A DNA stretch of 64,000 nt from Sanderia malayensis (taxonomy: Eukaryota; Cnidaria; Scyphozoa; Semaeostomeae; Pelagiidae), in assembly GCA_013076295.1 (NCBI GenBank), contig RQOL01000618.1, positions 2,852,001 through 2,916,000 on the forward strand, read 5' to 3'. The notes under the pieces were generated by a model, which was given only the letters and a program-made list of their open reading frames with translations, was not told where the DNA came from and searched no databases. Positions 13,229 to 22,200 of the stretch are shown in pieces. The number at the start of each line of letters is the position of its first letter. Within the stretch, counting starts at the first letter, position 1. The translations under genes and the position numbers were made by a program.

Positions 13229-16200
13229 ATGAATCCATTAGCCCCAAAGCCTTTTAATTCAGGCAAGCATAGCTTAAGAGGGCTTCAGGGTAAAGATCAG
13301 GTATTAGGAGCACAAAACTCTCAAACCCTACCTGCTGGAATGCCAGTATTATCTGGGAATATTTTGAAAGAAAGATTGGCAAAGATGAATCATGCAGATG
13401 GGAATGCCTCATCTCCTGTAAATAGTCCAGGTAGGCCAGATGTGCCTGGAAAAAGATCTGGTAGTTTTGGAAAGATGGCCCCAATTCCTGTATTAAGTGC
13501 GAAAGATTTGAAGAACAGAAGGGATTCAATGAACAAGGCCCCACCACCACCCATTCCTGATAGCAAGAAGAGTTCTGATGGTGTCCCAGAGTTTTTAAAG
13601 AAAAGTTTGAAACCCACTGGGAGACGGTCACCCGAAGGTGGTGATAAAGATGGTAAACAGAAAGAAAATAATAAAGAAGACCCAACTGAACCTGACGGTA
13701 AAATAAATTTCAGGAAAAGTTTGCTCTTATTTGATCAAGAACCTGCCAAACCCCCACCAAAGCCAAAGCCGAAGCCAAGATCACGATCAAAACTGGCCAG
13801 TGAGTTGAGTCTTGAGGAAAAGCCGGCCTCTGTTGAAAATGAGGACAGTAAAGAAGAACAAAAGGAGATTAATGAAACAATGGTGATTAATGATATAAAT
13901 GAAAATACTAAAGGTGATGCAGATGAGATTAAGAATACAGAGAATGTTTGTGAACAGAGATCTGAGTCCGATGGTAACAATAACAGTGCTGAGTGCAATG
14001 CAGAGGAAGAAAAACCCGCTGAGGTCGCATTGCACCCCAAACCGGAAGACTTTCATTTAATTCCTGTGCCAAAAGGACTCTCTGAATGGATGAATCATTT
14101 TGCAAAGAAAAGCAAACAGCTCATTCAACTTGACTCAGAACAGCCCATGACACCACCACCAGTTGTTTCAAGAGAGTTCAAAAATGTTCCCCAAAGACCG
14201 AGTACAGAACTGGCAGGCAAAGCAGAGACAGAAAATGTTGATGATAATGATGAAATCTATGATGATGTTCAAGTAGGAGAACAATGTCAAGATACTTATG
14301 ATGATGTAGACGTAGAGAGCATCAAGTTGGCAGCAGGTAACTTAATGTTTGATGCTTTATAAATGTTATTATTATTATTATGTGTTGGTTTTGATTTTAG
14401 TCAATAGAAGCAGAATTAATGAGAGTCTTCTTAAATGCTTTGATATTTTCTACAGGGGTCTCCAGCTTCGTCAATGTTCAACCTGGTAGCATAAGTCAAA
14501 CACCCAGTGTATGTGAAGTCCCATCTTCAAATCAAGTCACTTCAGGTATGACTTTAACAACATTGGATGCTGTAATGCGTTAAATGTGGAGGAGAAGCAG
14601 ACATTTTTTTGGTTGCATGGAGCTTTGAGCCTTCACCCTGCTAGAAAAGTCTGCTTGAGTCGTTTATTTTACAACACTCTTAATTTATTTTATTTGAAAA
14701 TGCAGAAGAAGTTTACGACGATGTAACAAATTCTGAGGCAAATCAGGAAGAAATTTACGATGATGTATCAAATCCTCAGCCAAACCAAGAAGAAATTTAT
14801 GATGATGTAAATACAGAGCTCAGGTAAATTGCTTATTCTTTTTAACACAATATTTATGCAGTAGAGTATCTGTAACAATCCTAATAACAACATTGAATTT
14901 GCTCACTGTGAATATTTGTTCATTTTCTATAGCACAAATACTTTTCCAAATGGACTCGGAGAAGGCGACGCGGTATGATGCAACATTGTTGTTAACGCAT
15001 TACCCAATCTCGTAATAGTATTTATAAATAAAAAGATTTTAGCCAAACGAATCTTATTAAGGATGACCTGTTAGTTTCACAGTTAACACAAATATGTTTC
15101 AGTTTCTTCTATCTTGATGACAGGACGTTAACATTTTCTTTCATAATTTTCTCGCTGTTTGTTATGATATCTTAGCACTGGATTTCTTTGTTATAGATTG
15201 ACGGTGAAGAAGGCGAAATGCTTTATGAACCAGTGGAAACAATGATGCCTTTCATACCAACAGATGACACTGACAGGTAGAAACCTATGTATAAACGTTT
15301 TGAATTTCTCCTTGCAATGAATACAACACACAGGCCCGCAATTTCCACAACAATTTTGAGGGGGCAATCCACAATTATGACCAAATAAATGCTTACACTT
15401 TCTCTTGCTCTCTAAAATAAATTTACGTACAGAAATTGGTGTTCACAACATTTTGTTACCCCGTCACCCACCTAACATTGCAATAACATTTAAGGTACAT
15501 TGTCGTATTACTGGGAGAGATTGTTTGTTATATCAATGTTCCAGTCTAGTCATGGTTGAATGTAATAGTTCGTTGTGGTTTGAGGTTTCTAATGCGTATG
15601 TAACGGCTTTGTTTAGTGCCAGGCCTGGTTTAGCAAAGAGTAACAGTTTGAAGTCATCAAATGGTCAACATCAGGAACAAATGGATAAGGCAGCAAGAAA
15701 AAAAGAAGAGAAGGAAAGGAAAGAAAGAGAAAAACTCGAAAAGAAACGAAGAGAGGAAGCTGAGAAGAAATTGAAAAAAGAAGAAGAGGAGAGGAGAAAG
15801 AAAGAAAGAGAAGAAAGGAAAAGAATTGAAAAAGAAAGACGTGCATTTAATGTGAGCTATTTTTTTATTTTGATATATAGTTAAACACCCAAGGGAATAC
15901 AAGATCTACTTTAGTTAATATCTATGTTTACAATGAAAAAAGCGTAGTCCAAGTTCAGAGACAGAAATTACTTGAAGAATGAGGTTGTAGTTAATTTATC
16001 AGTATGTGAAGTTATCTTTGAGAGACATCTTTTGAAGGTTAGCAATGACTAATAAATATATTTATGCATCAATATGGAAAAACTAACCTCGATTTTTTAT
16101 GTACTTTACCTTTATGTTTTAAGTACATAAAAATCGAGGTTAGTTTTTCAATATTGATGTATAAATATATTTATGTGAAGTTATAAAATGAAATATTGCA

Positions 16201-19200
16201 TGATATTTTTCAGTTGAAACCGGACGAAGACCCCGTACCAATCGAAAGACACGTGGCGAGGTGTGACGTCAAAGGTAAAGGGAAAGATCTGTCGTTTAGC
16301 AAGGGGGAACTTCTTGATATCATCAGCAAAAATAATTGTCCCAAAGGAAAGGTGCTTGTCCAAAACAGCTCTGAAAAACGTAAGTACTTTTTCAGATTCC
16401 AGGTCAAATAGTCCGTAATAGGTTACAGGTCAAATGTCGCAAACCAAAGGTCATGTATATGCATGCAACCTGAAAATTCCCAATTATGTTTTTTTAGTTG
16501 GATATGCTCACCTAAAGGATCTTGGAATTGACGGGAGAAAAGTAAGGCTTTCTATTCAGTTTGTTTCTTGAAGATAAACTGTTATCACCTCTAGAGTCTG
16601 GTTTCCATACAGTCGTTGGAGGATGGTTTAGGGTTAAAATCAACTTTTGACAATGTCTCTGTGTGATTTTCAATCCCTTCAGCGACCCTCAGCGACTCAG
16701 AAACTTGAAAACCAGGCTTAACAGTCAGACATTTCTAATGAAAATCTTTTTTTAGTCACTTCTTGATGCCGCCAGCCCTGTGGCAGTTGGGTGAGTCATT
16801 TCTATAGTAATCTTTTTTATTTTAATATATAGCTCTAAATTGTGTTAGTCATGATATGACAATTTGGAATACCACTGTCATGTACCCATGACATTGGTAT
16901 TTCAAATCCATTAATGCTTCACTTATTCATTTTTTACTTAATCATAATTTAATTCACTAATTATTGCCCCGCATCAAAGCGGGGCCTCATAGTGTACCCC
17001 GCAGGAGATATAGAGAATCTGTGTAAATTTTTCCACATTTTTCGTCGTCAATTGGAATGTTGTCAGACAGGTAAAACAGGTTTGAAGCGAAACGGGCATG
17101 GCACCGAGTTGTGTTGTTTGCCGTGGTGTTTGCATGCTGTGAAAGAAGGAGACACAGGGCCCATCTACACGAGAGCAAAAAAACAGGCATGCTCAAATTC
17201 TTCAAGGGATTAAGCGAATTAGCACCTGAAATGAGCACCCCTACCCGTGTAGATGGTCATTTTTGATCACTTTTTGTGAGCACGATTTTGATGACATATG
17301 AAAGAAGCCGCTTGGCCAAGTTGAGCACCTCACTGGGGTGCTCAACGTTCTTATTTCTATTGTTTCACTAATCTTGCCTGTCATGATGAATTATTTTGTC
17401 TTCTATTCGATGTACAACATCGAGGGTGCGCGCAGGAAGACAAAATATCGGACGAGGAATATATTATGTTTCTCCCTTGTTTGTATACACCAATTCGATA
17501 TCCGCGGCCTCTTTTCCGTGCGGAGATCTGGGGCGAGTCTAGGGGTGAAAGATTTTTGTTTGCATCGTGATCTCATACACAATTCGTAGTCAAGCTCGCA
17601 ATATTCGACGATATTTTTCATATTCTACTTCGTTTTGCGTTCATTCTTGCTGTCTGTTGTAGTCTGTTATCAAAGGAATAGCTTTTATAAAAGCTCTAGT
17701 AAGTACTCTGCTCTGACAGACTACACACTAAACATAAGCTAGCCAACTTTGTTAACAATGGTCAATGGAAACTGTGCTGTCATTGATTGCACAAACAGTC
17801 GTTACAAGCTCAGACTTTGGGGAGAAAAGCTTTGTGAAGAACATTATGGTCAGAAAAAGAAGGAGTGTATCTGCTCTCCACCATTTCGCTTGCATAGTTT
17901 TCCTAGTATTAAGAGAAATTTCGACAAGCGACAAGCGTGGATAAGACTAATCAATCGAACAACCTTGAAGAAGACGAAGTGGAATCCGGGACAAAGCGAC
18001 ATGGTTTGCTCAATGCATTTTGTTGATGGTGAGCCTTCTTTTGAAAACCCAAATCCAACTCTAAAACTTGGGTATGAAAAACCAACCAAGTTGCCAAGAA
18101 GGAAGGTTTTGCGACAAGATTTGCCAAAAGTGACAATGAAAGATGATGACCCTTCTACTGAGAATATTGACATGGCAGATGACAGTGACCACCAGTATTG
18201 CTCAAGAAAAGATCTGTGTCGAGCTTGTATCGACAAAAATAAAGTTATTTTTTCTATGGCAAATGAAATAGCCCAACTCAATAAAGACAAAAACAAATTG
18301 GAGGAAAACATCAACGAGCTTTGTGAAGAGGTGAATGAGTTAAAACTGAAGAAAAACACCAGGAAACCATTCTCTGTAACTTCAATAAAATCTGATTCAA
18401 AATTAAGATTTTACACAGGTATACAAACAATAGCTGTTTTCAATGCATTGTTTTTATTGATAAAACCACACATACCCAAACTGTTTTTTTGGAGAGGACA
18501 AAAGGTAATCACATCTGTAATCAAAAAGAAACATTGCAGAAAATCACACAAGTTACTCGGTAAAGACCAATTTCTTCTTGTTTTGATGCGACTAAGACTT
18601 GGCCTCCTAAATCAAGACCTTGCTGATCGTTTTCATATTTCAGAAAGCAGTTGCTCTAATATTTTTGCCACATGGGTGAGGTTTATTTCAAAGCTGCTTG
18701 GTTCTGCATTGATTGTCTGGCTACCAAAAGATGTGATATTTTCACATTTGCCTCGGTGTTTTCAAGGATATTACCGAAAGATAAGGTGTATAATTGATTG
18801 CTCAGAAATATACATAGAAAGACCAAAATCATTAGACATCCAAGCAGCTACTTGGTCAGACTATAAAAAGCATAACACTTTTAAGTTTTTGGTTGCAATT
18901 TCTCCTGCAGGATACATTATGTACCTGTCAGACTGTTATGGTGGAAGAACAACAGATCAGTTTATCTGCCAAAATAGTGGATTTTATAACTTTTTAGAAT
19001 ATGGGGATATTGTAATGGCAGATAGGGGGTTCCAGATCAAAGAAGATTTGCTCCACTATTACTGCAGCCTGTCTGTTCCACCTGGTGCCCGTGTGAAGTC
19101 ACAAATGACAGCAAGTGAGTGTAAAAAAACAAAGGAAGTTGCAAATGTAAGGATTCATGTGGAAAGAGCAATAAACAGACTGAAAACTTTCCGTATTTTA

Positions 19201-22200
19201 AAGAACAAATTCTCATTGACAATGCTGCCACTGGCTGATGACATAATCAGAGCCTGTGCTGTAATTTGTAATATCCAACCACATCTAATTAAGGATTAAT
19301 TAAATTTGAAAACAATGATGGTACATAATAATCAAGATAAAATTGTGAAAGTTTGTGTTTGATGTTGTCCCAAAAATCTTTATCAAATCTTATTTGCTCA
19401 ATAAAATGGCCATTGGCAGTCCACACAACGAAGTAGCATTTTTCTGTTCCAGTTACACCCATCTGAACTTGACATTGTGTGAAATATGTGTGCTTTCTAC
19501 TTAATGTTAAATTGCTTTCATTGTTTCTTTTAAGATAAGACAAGTTGCTTTCCACATCAAGTGGTGATTTGTCTCTAATTGAAAATGGACATTTCACTTC
19601 AAGGCAGTGTTTGCCACAGCATCCACACTCTACAATTTTGTCAGGGCTGCCTCCAATGAATGGTCTGTCTCTGCAAAGAAATAATCCACAATCTGAAACA
19701 ACTACTTTTTTGTGTGTCTGCTTGAAAATGTTTAAAAATGTTGAAATTGCCTCAGATTCCATTGCCCTTCCATATCTCAATGCAGGAATGTCAAGGAGAG
19801 GGCCATTTCCAGCCACTTTATCAAAAATTGCAGCTAAATCCAATGTTTTGTTCTCAGTTTTAGCCTTTTCGATACTGGCCATTCTTGTCAGTACCGCATG
19901 TGCTTTTGATGCAGTTATTGTGTGTTTGCGCACCTCTAACCAGAAAGTGTTACTGCTCTGCCCTCTGGTTTTAATTTCAATTTCATCCATATGTGATGGG
20001 AAATACTCCATATTTAGTAAAAACTCATCAGGAGTACTTGACTTTTCCAGAAAATCATCTAATGTAGAGAGTTTTTCTTTACCCACAGCAGATGAAGCTT
20101 CCTTTGGTGGTTGCATCTTTACTTCTGTTGTGAATATAATAGAATCTTTGCAAGCATCTTTCATTGCAGAAGTAATCTCTTGCAAGGAAATTGTTGATTC
20201 CAAATTTACTGTTGGATCGTAATTTTTCTTTGGAGAACAATTCAGTTCTGACAATTTCTTTCCTCTTTTCCCAAAATCTCCCCTGCTCAGCTTCATATCC
20301 TTGAGCCTCATGGGGACAACCTTTCTATTGCTTGGAAGCCAAGAGCAAGGTTTCGAGGTGCAAGAAGGACTGTTCAACCCAATCCGAACAGCTGCTTCAA
20401 TTCGAAACAGTGCTGCTGCAACATGATTACATGTTTGGGAGAGGCCAGCCATACAGGAACAGTGTGCTTTTATAATTTTGCCATTTTTCTTTGACAAACA
20501 GACCCAGAGATGGTGATGTGTTTCTGATATTCTCTGAGATGGCCTGCAAGTGGTCTTCAAAAAACAGAAATAACTTCTATCTGAAATAGGATGGTATTGC
20601 AATGTGTTTAGCCATCCTGTTGAATAATAGCTGTATGCCTTTGATGTCTTGTAATCGCTCAGATCTTCATTTTTAAGTTCGCTGGGATGAAAGGAAAGAA
20701 AGTTATAAATGTCAGGGTATAGGGTTGTTGGCCATAAACTGACGCCGTCTTCTTCTTTCAGCCAGCCATCTTCAAGCTTAAATGGATCTGGAAGGTTCTC
20801 ATCTTCGATCTTTAGCTTGTCTATATATTCCTTGGCTATTTCTTGCTGTACTCCCTCAGCTGTTTTAACAACTGTTACGTTGTTCTCACATGCGACAAAT
20901 GCTCTTGCGACTAGTTCTTCTTTACGACCAGTAACTTTTAGTCCTCGAAGGCGAAGAAAATCTTTCAGCTCCTCAACTTTCATCTTTGATAGCAGTTGAA
21001 AATCCATGGCGATAAACAAGTAGACTTTGTTTAGTGTGTAGTCTGTCAGGGCAGAGTACTTACTAGAGCTTTTATAAAAGCTGTTCCTTTGATAACAGAC
21101 TACAACAGACAGCAAGAATGAACGCAAAACGAAGTAGAATATGAAAAATATCGTCGAATATTGCGAGCTTGACTACGAATTGTGTATGAGATCACGATGT
21201 AAACAAAAATCTTTCACCCCTAGACTCGCCCCAGATCTCCGCACGGAAAAGAGGCCGCGGATATCGAATTGGTGTATTCTCGAACAAAGTAGAGATTGTA
21301 TCAGAATGCGCATAGCTTTGTGTCATTTGCTGCTAACATGTTTAACATAAAAAATTAGCAAATGCAGATCGCAGCAATCAGGCAGTTCGACACTATGTAT
21401 ACAATCTTGTTGTTCAAAATACTGATCTTGAGAATTTTGATATAATTCATCGCTATCTTCCATGTCATTGAATTTGTTGTTTGCAATACGTCTAAAGCCA
21501 GCCATTTTGATAGAAGTGTCAATGTTGTTTGAACGTGTTGTTTTTTTTAATGCGTTTGTATTTGAATGACCACAGCAATTCTGCTTTCTGGTTCTTGGAA
21601 TCAGTAGTTGAAAAAGTTTATTGCCTTTGACGAAAAAGACAAGGGAACATTTTGCCTCCTGTGGGCGATTGCAAAGGGTTAGTAAGGCCTAGTGGCCTTC
21701 TATTCTACCTGGGCTGGGCTTTGTCAAAAGAAATAGGTCGTTGTATCTCTACTTACAAGTTTGATTGTCTGGTAGGCTATACATTTGATACAAAATCGAT
21801 TTTATATATTTTTAAATAAGAGAGCAATAGATGAATTATTTTTCCTGATTTATTTGCATTCAACGGCAGTGAAGTGATTAGTCGACAAAATCTCAGTCGC
21901 CATTTCGATGCTTCGGTTTTATTGCACTATTTATAAACTGAGCCTGTTGGTGCATTACATTTGTGCAATTTCATTATTTTTGTAGATTTTTCCATTATTA
22001 TGAAGGCTTCTTCGCAATTTCACAAGATTTACATACTCTATTCTCTCTTGTATAAAATATCTTGTAAATTGTCTTGATTCACTTTGTTCAACTTGCAAGT
22101 CAAGTCATAAGTGAAATAATATGCACACTGTAATTGACGTTGAAGAATAGTTTAAATATTTCACATTCAGCATTCCAACTAATTCAGGCCCCGTTTACAC

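Larger units (their letters stand above)
17485..21277. mobile_element. ISL2EU-like DNA transposon, apparently intact, with 248-bp terminal inverted repeats
   Basis: The element spans 17487-21275, flanked by AT at 17485-17486 and 21276-21277, which fits a 2-bp target-site duplication. The termini are ACACCAATTCGATATCCG and its inverse. The terminal inverted repeats run 17487-17734 and 21028-21275, about 248 bp each, with only isolated differences seen. Two convergent genes fill the interior: a THAP/DDE transposase (+) and a SAP/SWIM/YqaJ protein (-). This pair is the hallmark of the ISL2EU superfamily as I know it, including the AT duplication. Both ORFs are open, so the insertion is probably young. 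It sits in an intron of the FYB-like gene. Confidence 0.9.

Noticed and set aside
13254..14056. Several long open frames on the - strand
   Set aside because: They are antisense shadows of the large first coding exon of the FYB-like gene, with biased composition and no splice context.
15405..15616. Upstream extension of the 15405-15884 open frame
   Set aside because: The acceptor at 15616 gives the correct phase from the previous exon; the upstream part is intron.
21141..21350. 69-codon + strand ORF similar to a - strand ORF at 17403-17621
   Set aside because: Both come from the two terminal inverted repeats of the transposon; the shared peptide reflects the repeats and not a gene.
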